Shown here: one piece after another, positions 28,032-35,575 of the stretch
Numbering within the stretch: position 1 is the stretch's first letter
How the letters are laid out: each line of letters begins with the position of its first letter
Assembly (NCBI RefSeq): GCF_014859565.1
Contig: NZ_JACUUA010000013.1
Span: 1-40,232 of the forward strand
Length of the DNA: 40,232 nucleotides
Source of the DNA: Marinospirillum sp.
Lineage (GTDB): Bacteria > Pseudomonadota > Gammaproteobacteria > Pseudomonadales > Halomonadaceae
Direction: 5' to 3'
Notes under the pieces: model-generated
What the model saw: the letters and a program-made list of their open reading frames with translations, nothing else
Databases searched by the model: none
What the model was told of the DNA's origin: nothing
Program-made: the position numbers and the translations under genes

Positions 28032-30626
28032 ATGGCCGAAAAAAACTCCTCCAAACACATCAGTATTGACGACTCCAGTGTGGATGAAGCGACAAAACTG
28101 GTGCAATCAGAAAGTGGCTCGCGACAACCTGCCGGACTACCCGGTAAACTGATTCTGGTGGTTGCGTTATGCTGGTCTTTGTTTCAGCTCTGGTATGCGT
28201 CACCCTTTTCACTGATCAGTTCGTCTTTCGCACGACCAACACACCTGGCCTTTGCCATCTTTCTAGCCTTTCTGGTTTATCCAGCATTTAAGCGTTCATC
28301 ACAGAAACAGATTCCCTGGCATGATTGGATATTTGCGACATTAGGTGCTGCTTCAGCATTTTATCTGGTATATGCCTACGAAGCGCTGGCGACCAGGCCG
28401 GGTATACCCAATACCACTGATCTGGTTTTTGCCGGTATGGGTATGGTGTTATTGCTGGAGGCAACCCGTCGGGCACTTGGCCCACCACTGATGATAGTGG
28501 CTGCAGTTTTTCTGACTTATACCTATTTTGGCCCTTATTTTCCGGAAGTCATTTCACATCGGGGAGCCAGCATTGAGCGCCTGTTGTCACACCAATGGCT
28601 GACTTCAGAAGGAGTTTTTGGTGTTGCCATAGGTGTTTCTGTCAGTTTTGTATTTTTGTTTGTGCTTTTTGGTGCCTTGCTGGAGCGGGCAGGGGCAGGG
28701 AACTACTTCATCAAGGTGGCTTTCTCCCTGCTGGGTCATATGCGTGGTGGTCCAGCCAAGGCTGCGGTAGTGGCTTCCGGTATGTCCGGTATTATTTCAG
28801 GTTCCTCCATTGCTAATGTGGTCACCACTGGCACTTTTACCATCCCTCTGATGAAACGGGTGGGTTTTTCTGCCACCAAGGCCGGTGCCGTAGAGGTTGC
28901 TTCTTCCACCAATGGTCAGTTAACACCACCCATCATGGGGGCTGCGGCTTTTCTGATGGTGGAGTATGTGGGTATTCCTTATCTGGATGTCATCAAACAC
29001 GCTATTCTGCCTGCGCTAATTTCTTATATTGCGCTGATCTACATCGTGCATCTGGAAGCCTGTAAAGCCAACATGATGGGTATTCCACGTCGACATAAAC
29101 CTACTCTTGCTCAATCACTCACCAATTTTATCGGTACTATTCTGGGGCTTTGTATTCTGACGCTGGCTGTTTATTACGGTATCGGTTGGATGAAGGTGAT
29201 CTTTGGTGACTGGGCCATGACCCTGGTACTGATGCTGACTGGTGTGGCTTATGTTGGGCTGGTGGCTTATGCCTGCCGTTTTCCTGAATTAAAGCTGGAT
29301 GATCCTGATTCCGAGATTCTGGAGCTGCCGGAAGTGGGGCCAACCGTCAAATCCGGGCTGTATTTTCTGCTTCCCGTGGTGGTGCTGGTCTGGTGTTTGG
29401 CTGTGGAGCGTTATTCACCGGGTGTTTCAGCCTTCTGGGCAACCATCTTTCTGATTTTTATTGTGCTGACACAACGGCCATTAAAAAGCTTCTTCAGAAA
29501 ACAAAATAACTATCTAGCGATGGTGCGTGAAGGTGTGGAGGATCTGTATCACGGCATGGTTAATGGTGCCCGCAATATGATCGGTATTGGTGTGGCTACT
29601 GCTGCAGCTGGTATTGTGGTGGGTACAGTCACGCTGACTGGTATTGGGCTGGTGATGACCGATTTTGTTGAGTTTATCTCCGGCGGCAGTCTGATGCTGA
29701 TTCTGATTTTTACCGCAGTGATCAGTCTGATTCTGGGTATGGGTCTGCCAACAACAGCCAACTATATCGTGGTATCCACTCTGATGGCACCAGTGATTGT
29801 GGAGCTGGGTGCCCAGCATGGCTTGCTGGTACCACTGATTGCAGTGCATCTGTTTGTGTTTTATTTCGGCATTCTGGCGGATGATACACCCCCAGTCGGG
29901 TTGGCGGCTTTTGCCGCTGCCGCAGTGGCCAAGGCCGATCCGATCAAAACAGGTGTGCAGGGTTTTACCTACGATATTCGTACCGCAATTCTACCGTTTA
30001 TGTTTATCTTCAACACCAATCTGTTGTTGATTGACATCCAGAATCTGTTCCACTTTTTCACGGTATTGTTTGGTGCCATTGCCGCAATACTGGTATTTGC
30101 AGCAGCAACCCAGCACTGGTGGCTGACCAAAAACCGTGTTTGGGAAACTCTGGCCATGCTGTTGATTACTTTCACCCTGTTTCGCCCCGGTTACTGGTGG
30201 GACATGATTTACCCACCAACAGAGCTGGTACCCGCTGCAGAGATAGTGAATGCAGCGGAACAAACCCCGGATGAAGGTGCACTGCGTATCTGGGTAGAAG
30301 GTGAAAGTCTGGATGGTCGTGATGTCAGGAAACTGGTGTTGTTGCCACTGGAAACCTCCGGTGATGGCCTGAGCCGTTTGCAAGACGCTGGGTTAATACT
30401 GAGTATCCTTGATGATGAGGTGGAAGTGGATCTGGTCACTTTTGGTTCACCGGCTGAGGCTCTGGGTATTGATTTTGGCTGGAAAATCACCGGCGCTGAA
30501 ATTGAATTGGATCGACCGGCCAAAGAATGGATGATGATTCCACCCTTGTTACTGCTGGGTTTGATCGCCTGGTTGCAGCGTCGTCGGATTCGCCTGCAAT
30601 CCAAAACGGGAGCAAGTCATGTTTAA
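28032..30626 (+). CDS. Fused TRAP transporter permease (DctQM type) with DUF3394 C terminus
   Basis: An ion-driven uptake permease of the inner membrane. After a hydrophilic N terminus of about 38 residues there are four spans of the small DctQ-like part, then the large DctM-like part (RGGPAKAAVVASGMSGIISGSS, SSTNGQLTPPIMGAAAF, ILGMGLPTTANYIVVSTLMAP, FYFGILADDTPPVGLAAFAAA). The last 150 residues form a soluble DUF3394-like domain followed by a final span (MIPPLLLLGLIAWL) and a basic tail. At 864 residues it matches TAXI-type fused permeases. Its last 8 bases overlap the start of the stress protein gene. Confidence 0.93.
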   Translation: MAEKNSSKHISIDDSSVDEATKLVQSESGSRQPAGLPGKLILVVALCWSLFQLWYASPFSLISSSFARPTHLAFAIFLAFLVYPAFKRSSQKQIPWHDWIFATLGAASAFYLVYAYEALATRPGIPNTTDLVFAGMGMVLLLEATRRALGPPLMIVAAVFLTYTYFGPYFPEVISHRGASIERLLSHQWLTSEGVFGVAIGVSVSFVFLFVLFGALLERAGAGNYFIKVAFSLLGHMRGGPAKAAVVASGMSGIISGSSIANVVTTGTFTIPLMKRVGFSATKAGAVEVASSTNGQLTPPIMGAAAFLMVEYVGIPYLDVIKHAILPALISYIALIYIVHLEACKANMMGIPRRHKPTLAQSLTNFIGTILGLCILTLAVYYGIGWMKVIFGDWAMTLVLMLTGVAYVGLVAYACRFPELKLDDPDSEILELPEVGPTVKSGLYFLLPVVVLVWCLAVERYSPGVSAFWATIFLIFIVLTQRPLKSFFRKQNNYLAMVREGVEDLYHGMVNGARNMIGIGVATAAAGIVVGTVTLTGIGLVMTDFVEFISGGSLMLILIFTAVISLILGMGLPTTANYIVVSTLMAPVIVELGAQHGLLVPLIAVHLFVFYFGILADDTPPVGLAAFAAAAVAKADPIKTGVQGFTYDIRTAILPFMFIFNTNLLLIDIQNLFHFFTVLFGAIAAILVFAAATQHWWLTKNRVWETLAMLLITFTLFRPGYWWDMIYPPTELVPAAEIVNAAEQTPDEGALRIWVEGESLDGRDVRKLVLLPLETSGDGLSRLQDAGLILSILDDEVEVDLVTFGSPAEALGIDFGWKITGAEIELDRPAKEWMMIPPLLLLGLIAWLQRRRIRLQSKTGASHV

Positions 30627-31059
30627 ACAAATTCTTTTGCCTATTGATATCAGTGATGGCCAGCAGGCAGTCAAGGCCATTAAAGCGGCTGTGGAGCTGG
30701 CGCAGTCCTATCAGGCGCAGCTGCATGTGCTCACAGTATTGCCGGGGTTTGGTTCACCCATTGTTGCCAGCTACTTTCCCAAACAGGATTTGGCGAAGAT
30801 TATCGACAGCATCTACCAGAAATTAAAAACCCTGGTGGAGCCTCATGTTCCCGATGATCTTGAGGTAAAACTGCGTGCGGTAGAAGGCACACCTCACAAG
30901 GAAATTCTTAAAGAAGCCAAACGCATCAAGGCTGATCTGATTGTGATCCCCAGCCATGACCCCAAAGCTGTTGAGCGTTTTTTCCTTGGCTCGGTTGCAG
31001 CCAAAGTGATTGAAAGAGCGCATGTATCGGTGATGGTCATTCGACCGGATCGCGGCTGA
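30619..31059 (+). CDS. Universal stress protein (UspA family) coupled to the TRAP permease
   Basis: A cytosolic alpha/beta Usp fold of 146 residues (MFKQILLPIDISDGQQAVKAIKAAVELA... ending VSVMVIRPDRG). The ATP-binding consensus G-2x-G-9x-G-S/T is partly lost: D114 and A117 stand in the first two glycine positions, while G124-S125 remain, so ATP binding is doubtful. The ATG overlaps the permease stop (ATGTTTAA), implying translational coupling. By analogy with TeaD of the Halomonas ectoine TRAP system it may tune transporter activity; that is inference. It ends one base before the convergent KfrA-like gene. Confidence 0.92.
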   Translation: MFKQILLPIDISDGQQAVKAIKAAVELAQSYQAQLHVLTVLPGFGSPIVASYFPKQDLAKIIDSIYQKLKTLVEPHVPDDLEVKLRAVEGTPHKEILKEAKRIKADLIVIPSHDPKAVERFFLGSVAAKVIERAHVSVMVIRPDRG

Positions 31060-32079
31060 TCAGATCATAATTAACGGGGCAGGGCGGGTGTAACTGGCCG
31101 CTGCTGCCTTTAATGTGGCTATTTCCTGCTGATTGTTTTTCACTTCTCTGATTTTTTCTTCCAGCTGCAGTTTCAGGCTGGCTTCCTGCTGTATTGATTG
31201 AGCTTGCAACTGCTTCAGTTGCTGCTCCTTTGCCTCAAGCTGTTGTTTGATTTCTTGCTCCCTCAGTTGTCTTGCCTGTAACTCCTGTTGTTGATCCTGC
31301 ACCTGTTGCTGGCTGGTTTTTAACGCTTGCTGCAGCTGGGCACGTTCTTGTTTGATTTCCAGTGCTTGCTGCTGGAGTTTCTCTTGCAGGTTGCGTGTTT
31401 CCTGTCGGGCAAGATCTACTTCCTGCATCCAGCGCAGCTGATTTTCTTCGTTTCGCTGTTGTTCATGAGCCAGCACTGACTGGTGTTCTTCTTTCTGCTG
31501 TTGCAAGGCCAGCAGGTGTTTCTGCTGTTGTTCTTGCAGTTCGGCTTGCAGTTTTTGAATGCTTGCCGCCGCTGTAGCTTCACGTTCCTGGCTGTTGATT
31601 TCCAGTGTCAGCAGATGTTTGTCTTTTTCTTCCAATAGGGTCTGTATTCGACTGATATCAGCAGTCAGCTGTTTGATGTCACGCAGCAGTTCAGTGTTTT
31701 TCCGCTCCAGCAGCAGGTTTTTTTCTTCGGTGCGCAGAGCTTCTTCCATGGCCAGCTGTTTATCACTGAGTGCCTGACGTATTTCCTGATCCGCAGCTTG
31801 CTGGTAGTGCTGCAGTTTCAAATCGGCTTCTGCGCAGGCGGCTTGCCATAACTCCCTTGTCAGATTCAGCAGTGTATCCGGTACCTCCTTTGACTCCTGC
31901 TGTAAGGGTGTGGCGTTACGTTGTTCATCCCGCCATTGCCGCAGGTGTTCACTGAGCGTGGTGAAACTGCCAGTACCCAGTGCTTCACGAATGCGTTGCA
32001 CGGTTGGGTTTTCACCCTGACGTTGCAGCTCCTGAATAACCTGAACCACTTGCTGATACTGCACACCGTTTCTGGCCAT
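31060..32079 (-). CDS. KfrA/TnpT-like coiled-coil DNA-binding protein
   Basis: Residues 1-52 (ARNGVQYQQVVQVIQEL, NPTVQRIREALGTGSFTTLSEHLRQWR) are the helix-turn-helix domain of plasmid KfrA proteins. Residues about 70-325 form a very long Gln/Glu/Lys-rich coiled coil, and the protein ends with a short tail APLIMI. I chose ATG 32079, with GAGG nine bases upstream; a start at 32127 would add 16 residues. KfrA binds DNA dyads and represses itself. The arrangement with a divergent tyrosine recombinase resembles TnpT of Tn4651-type transposons, an accessory factor in cointegrate resolution. It abuts the convergent usp gene by one base. Confidence 0.85.
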   Translation of the reverse strand: MARNGVQYQQVVQVIQELQRQGENPTVQRIREALGTGSFTTLSEHLRQWRDEQRNATPLQQESKEVPDTLLNLTRELWQAACAEADLKLQHYQQAADQEIRQALSDKQLAMEEALRTEEKNLLLERKNTELLRDIKQLTADISRIQTLLEEKDKHLLTLEINSQEREATAAASIQKLQAELQEQQQKHLLALQQQKEEHQSVLAHEQQRNEENQLRWMQEVDLARQETRNLQEKLQQQALEIKQERAQLQQALKTSQQQVQDQQQELQARQLREQEIKQQLEAKEQQLKQLQAQSIQQEASLKLQLEEKIREVKNNQQEIATLKAAAASYTRPAPLIMI

Positions 32080-32119
32080 GATTAAAAGCCTCGTTTTGAT
32101 TCTGTTTGATGCTGTAAAA

Positions 32120-32137
32120 CCCGCCAAACCAGGCGGG
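32120..32137 (-). promoter_or_regulatory. Small hairpin in the leader of the KfrA-like gene
   Basis: CCCGCC / GGCGGG arms enclose six bases. On the minus strand it is followed by TTTTAC, so it could act as a weak attenuator or as a protein site 40 bases before the start codon. Confidence 0.35.
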
Positions 32138-32157
32138 AGTGATTTTTATCGATAATA

Positions 32158-32172
32158 TTACGTATTACGTAA
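32158..32172. promoter_or_regulatory. 7-1-7 dyad in the divergent intergenic region
   Basis: TTACGTA-T-TACGTAA is a perfect dyad around one base. It is a good candidate for the binding site of the KfrA-like protein, both as autorepressor and as accessory factor. Confidence 0.5.
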
Positions 32173-32200
32173 AATGTAAATTATGATACGAAATTCAGCT

Positions 32201-32234
32201 AGTATTCATGATAACCACCATTATCATGAATACT
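32201..32234. repeat. Perfect 14-6-14 inverted repeat, lox-like candidate recombination site
   Basis: AGTATTCATGATAA and its exact complement TTATCATGAATACT flank the asymmetric spacer CCACCA. The total of 34 bases, with recombinase-sized arms and a 6-base crossover spacer, is the classic layout of a tyrosine recombinase core site. It lies 73 bases before the recombinase start and 122 bases from the KfrA-like start. Confidence 0.7.
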
Positions 32235-32278
32235 GGCGGTGGTTTGGTATTACAGGATAAAATGGCTTAAACACCTTT

Positions 32279-32306
32279 CAGGAATGCTCAATCAGGAATG
32301 CTCAAT
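32279..32306 (+). repeat. Perfect tandem duplication of 14 bases covering the recombinase ribosome-binding site
   Basis: CAGGAATGCTCAAT occurs twice without a gap, the second copy ending one base from ATG 32307's first position. Each copy carries an AGGAA Shine-Dalgarno, so the duplication creates two ribosome-binding sites and an extra in-frame ATG at 32298. Confidence 0.85.
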
Positions 32307-33506
32307 ATGTCTGCCAAAAAGCCCGCAACTTCATTTGCACTGCCAGTTGCACCGCTGGAGCAGATCCGGAATCTACCGGATGAACTCAGTGGTCGTGTTG
32401 GTGAGAATCGGCCACCGGCGACCCAGATCTGCCAGATTGATGCTCGTACTGATCTGGATGCCGTACAATCCTGGTTGCTGGAATACAAGGATCAGCCACA
32501 GACCTTTCGTACTTATCGCAAGGAGGCAGAACGTCTGCTGCTCTGGTGTTGGCTGGAGCTTGGCAAGGCTTTCTCCAGCTTAAGTCGGCAGGATCTGGCG
32601 GCTTACCAGGCTTTTCTGGTCGATCCACAACCTGCTGCCCGCTGGTGTGGTCATGGCCGAGCTGCACGTCACAGTGAAGACTGGCGACCTTTTCAAGGTG
32701 GTTTGAGTAAAAGCAGCCAGCAACATGCCTTGCGTATTCTTAAAGGTTTGTTCCAGTACCTTCATGCTGCAGGCTATCTGGCTGGTAATCCGCTGGCTCT
32801 GGTGAGACAGAAAGAAATTCGGCAGGATGGCCGCCAGGTGCGAGAGCGGCATCTGGATCAGGATACCTGGGAGGCACTGGTGGATTATCTGCAGCACCAG
32901 CAGAGTGACGATCCAAAACGCCTTAAACAGCTGGAACGCTGGCGTTTGCTGCTGGCATTTTTGTACTTGTTGGCGCCACGTGTGCATGAAGTGGCCCAGG
33001 CAAAAATGAATGATTTTTTTCAGCGCCGTAATTACTGGTGGTGGGCGGTGGAAGGCAAGGGCAAGAAATATGCAGAGATCCCCGTTAATGAAGCCTTGAT
33101 TGCTGCGCTAAAGCGTTATCGTGAGTTTCTGGGGTTAACTCCCCTGCCTGATGCTGAAGATTTCAGCCCGGTGGTGCGAGATCTATCCGGTAGCAAAGGC
33201 ATCAGTCCCAATATGATTTATCGCACCATAAAGGCCCTGACGGATGAAGCCAGCGCTGCTTTTACCGTCTCTAATCCGGAGATTGCGCTAAGATTAAGTA
33301 AAACCAGCACCCACTGGTTTCGCCATACTTCCATCACTCATCAGGCGGATGCCGGTGTTGAACTGCGCTTTCTGGCAAGGAATGCCCGACATGCCAGCCT
33401 GGCAACCACTCGTATTTACCTACACGAAGAAGACGAAGCCTGGCAAGAGCAGAACCGAAAACAGGACTGGCAGGCACCCTGGGCGGATGCTTCGGAAAAA
33501 GATTAA
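32307..33506 (+). CDS. Tyrosine recombinase, TnpS/XerC-like
   Basis: A site-specific recombinase of about 399 residues. The N-terminal SAM-like core-binding domain (about 50-165: TFRTYRKEAERLLLWC, SSQQHALRILKGLFQYLHAAGY) is followed by the catalytic domain. Numbered from the upstream ATG 32298, the catalytic residues are R228 (APRVHE), a lysine in EGKGKKY near 255, H339-x-x-R342 (HWFRHT), H365 (ARHAS) and Y374 (TRIYLH); all are present. An insertion around 110-135 (WCGHGRAARHSEDWRPF) is unlike XerC/D. I chose ATG 32307 with AGGAA upstream. It is divergent from a KfrA-like gene across a lox-like inverted repeat; no transposase or other phage gene adjoins it. Confidence 0.88.
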   Translation: MSAKKPATSFALPVAPLEQIRNLPDELSGRVGENRPPATQICQIDARTDLDAVQSWLLEYKDQPQTFRTYRKEAERLLLWCWLELGKAFSSLSRQDLAAYQAFLVDPQPAARWCGHGRAARHSEDWRPFQGGLSKSSQQHALRILKGLFQYLHAAGYLAGNPLALVRQKEIRQDGRQVRERHLDQDTWEALVDYLQHQQSDDPKRLKQLERWRLLLAFLYLLAPRVHEVAQAKMNDFFQRRNYWWWAVEGKGKKYAEIPVNEALIAALKRYREFLGLTPLPDAEDFSPVVRDLSGSKGISPNMIYRTIKALTDEASAAFTVSNPEIALRLSKTSTHWFRHTSITHQADAGVELRFLARNARHASLATTRIYLHEEDEAWQEQNRKQDWQAPWADASEKD

Positions 33507-33626
33507 AGTGATGCCGGGTGACCGGATCAATAGACCAGAGGATCTGCAGGCGCTGGGTGCCATTCATGGAGAACAGCCGATTATCTGTTAAGATAAGCAG
33601 CCATTTTCATTCAGCCCGGAGTCGGC

Positions 33627-34019
33627 ATGTTGGGTAAAATTCTGGTCACTGCCTTGGTATTCGGGGTGGTTTATATACTTTGGCGACACCAGCAGCGGCA
33701 ACAAGAGTTAGAGAAAAACGAGGCTGCAGGTCATTCATCTGCCCTGCCCTCCAGCAGAAAATCACCGGCGGTTAAACCTCTGCTGATTGGTATTCTGGCC
33801 TTGTTTATGCTCAGTACGGCCGCCTGGATGGTGTACGACTGGCAGGATCAGCGCACTCTGCTGGAGGTGCGGGTAATGAACCCGACCAACGGCACAGAGG
33901 ATATTTATCAGGTGTATAAAAAAGACCTGCAGGAACGTGGATTTACTACTCGTAACGGCCAGCATATTCGTATTGCCAACAGTGAACGCATGGAAGTGCA
34001 ACGTCTGGGCAAGCATTAA
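33627..34019 (+). CDS. Small two-span membrane protein, unknown function
   Basis: I do not recognise a family. The 130 residues have a membrane span at the N terminus (LGKILVTALVFGVVYILW), a charged loop, a second span (PLLIGILALFMLSTAAWMVY), and a soluble C-terminal domain of about 60 residues (LEVRVMNPTNGTEDIYQVYKKDLQERGFTT). It starts at ATG after CCGGAG and lies 15 bases before sufE-like 34035, so the two are probably one operon. The C-terminal part likely faces the periplasm. The preceding stretch 33507-33626 holds no clear gene. Confidence 0.75.
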   Translation: MLGKILVTALVFGVVYILWRHQQRQQELEKNEAAGHSSALPSSRKSPAVKPLLIGILALFMLSTAAWMVYDWQDQRTLLEVRVMNPTNGTEDIYQVYKKDLQERGFTTRNGQHIRIANSERMEVQRLGKH

Positions 34020-34034
34020 ACCGGAGATAACACC

Positions 34035-34448
34035 GTGTCAGCACAAGAAGCCCAGCAAACCCTGCTGGAAGAGTTTGAGTTTTTTGATAACTGGATGGAT
34101 CGTTATCAGTACATCATTGATCTGGGTAAGGCTCTGCCGACCTATCCTGAAGAGTGGAAAACACCGGAATACAAAATAGAAGGCTGCCAGTCTCAGGTCT
34201 GGATCCATCCAGAAGTGAAAGACGATGTCCTGTACTTTGCTGCTATCAGTGATGCTGCTATTGTTTCCGGACTGATTGCGCTGCTGGTGCGCATCTACAG
34301 TGGTCGCACTGCTGCTGAAATTCTTGCCACCCCACCGGATTTTCTGAAAGAGTTAGGATTGGATAAACACCTCAGTCCCACACGCAGTAATGGCCTTTAT
34401 GCCATGCTGGAGCGCATTTTTGCCGTTGCCAAGGCCGCAAAGGGATAA
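34035..34448 (+). CDS. SufE/CsdE-family sulfur acceptor
   Basis: It accepts sulfur from a cysteine desulfurase for Fe-S cluster assembly. The persulfide cysteine is C51 in KIEGCQSQVW, and the helical pattern EEFEFFDNWMDRYQYIIDLG and LSPTRSNGL is typical. Length (137 residues) is normal. The start is GTG with GGAG upstream. No sufS or csdA lies in the window, so the partner must be encoded elsewhere; SufE and CsdE cannot be told apart here. It sits 5 bases before the AlkC-type gene. Confidence 0.92.
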   Translation: MSAQEAQQTLLEEFEFFDNWMDRYQYIIDLGKALPTYPEEWKTPEYKIEGCQSQVWIHPEVKDDVLYFAAISDAAIVSGLIALLVRIYSGRTAAEILATPPDFLKELGLDKHLSPTRSNGLYAMLERIFAVAKAAKG

Positions 34449-34453
34449 TCATT

Positions 34454-35575
34454 ATGGCTGAGCCGTTGATCAACCAGTACGGAGAAAGCATTCCTCGCCA
34501 GATTGCGGCTCAAATCAGCAGTGTTTATGAGCGTTTTAATGCTGAACAGTTTGTGGACGATGCTTTAAAGGGTTATCACTCGCTGGACCTGATGGCACGT
34601 GGACGCCATATCGCAGAAGCACTACATCACCATTTGCCCGCTGATTATGAAGAGGCAACCCGCCTGCTGGTGGCTTCCATGGGGTCCCGGCTGGAGCGGG
34701 ATGAGGGCAGCAGCATGGCGCCCTTTTTGTACCTGCCTCACAGCTTTTATATTGCCCGTTATGGTTTGGAGCATTTTGAGGCCTCCATGCAGGCTCAGTA
34801 TGAGCTGACCCAGCGTTTCACCGCTGAGTTCTGCATTAGGCCTTACTTGGAGCAGCATACCGAGACCACACTGGAGCGCCTGCATCTCTGGGCAGAAGAT
34901 AACAATCACCACGTTCGCAGGCTGGTTTCTGAAGGTACTCGCCCACGTTTACCCTGGGCAAGCTGCCTGAAAGAGTTTCAGAAAGACCCGGCTCCGGTGC
35001 TGGCATTGCTGGAAAAACTGAAAGATGATCCTGAGCTGTATGTACGTCGATCTGTGGCAAATAACCTGAATGATATTGGCAAGGATCACCCGGAGCTGCT
35101 GACCAGCACCACCCGCCGCTGGTTGGATCAGGCATCACCAGAGCGCCTGTGGCTGATTCGCCATGCACTGCGCTCCATGATCAAACAAGGTCAATCAGAA
35201 GCGCTGGATCAGTTGGGATATGGCAAGGCACCCGAAGTGCAGATCAGTCAGCCAGATATTACACCTGCCCAAGTTTGTATGGGTGGCAAGGTACAACTGA
35301 GTTTTGAGCTGTTGAATCCAACTTCAGTGTCTCAGGATTTATTGATTGATTTTTGTGTGCATTATATCAAGGGCAATGGCAGCACTTCGGCCAAGGTATT
35401 TAAGCTTAAAACCCTGCAATTGGCAGCCAACACCAGTGAAAAACTGAGTAAAAGTCTATCTCTGGCCAATATGACCACCCGCAGGCATTACCCCGGTGTT
35501 CATCAGGTGGATCTTCTGATCAACGGTTGCAGTTATCCGCTTGGACACTTTGAGCTATCATTTGCTGCCCAGTAG
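34454..35575 (+). CDS. AlkC-type DNA glycosylase with C-terminal Ig-like domain
   Basis: A HEAT-like repeat protein that removes alkylated bases such as 3-methyladenine. Residues about 20-260 form the helical repeat region, including the family block LWAEDNNHHVRRLVSEGTRPRLPW and VRRSVANNLNDI. Residues about 265-373 form a beta-rich Ig-like domain (VQLSFELLNPTSVSQDLLIDFCVHYIKG... GHFELSF), as in AlkC proteins of the Pseudomonas fluorescens type. Full length at 373 residues. It follows sufE closely. Its last 18 bases overlap the 3' end of the convergent pldA. Confidence 0.85.
   Translation: MAEPLINQYGESIPRQIAAQISSVYERFNAEQFVDDALKGYHSLDLMARGRHIAEALHHHLPADYEEATRLLVASMGSRLERDEGSSMAPFLYLPHSFYIARYGLEHFEASMQAQYELTQRFTAEFCIRPYLEQHTETTLERLHLWAEDNNHHVRRLVSEGTRPRLPWASCLKEFQKDPAPVLALLEKLKDDPELYVRRSVANNLNDIGKDHPELLTSTTRRWLDQASPERLWLIRHALRSMIKQGQSEALDQLGYGKAPEVQISQPDITPAQVCMGGKVQLSFELLNPTSVSQDLLIDFCVHYIKGNGSTSAKVFKLKTLQLAANTSEKLSKSLSLANMTTRRHYPGVHQVDLLINGCSYPLGHFELSFAAQ

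Noticed and set aside
33512..33592. 26-residue frame between recombinase and membrane-protein genes
   Set aside because: Too short, no good ribosome-binding site, no known match; could be leader peptide but unsupported.
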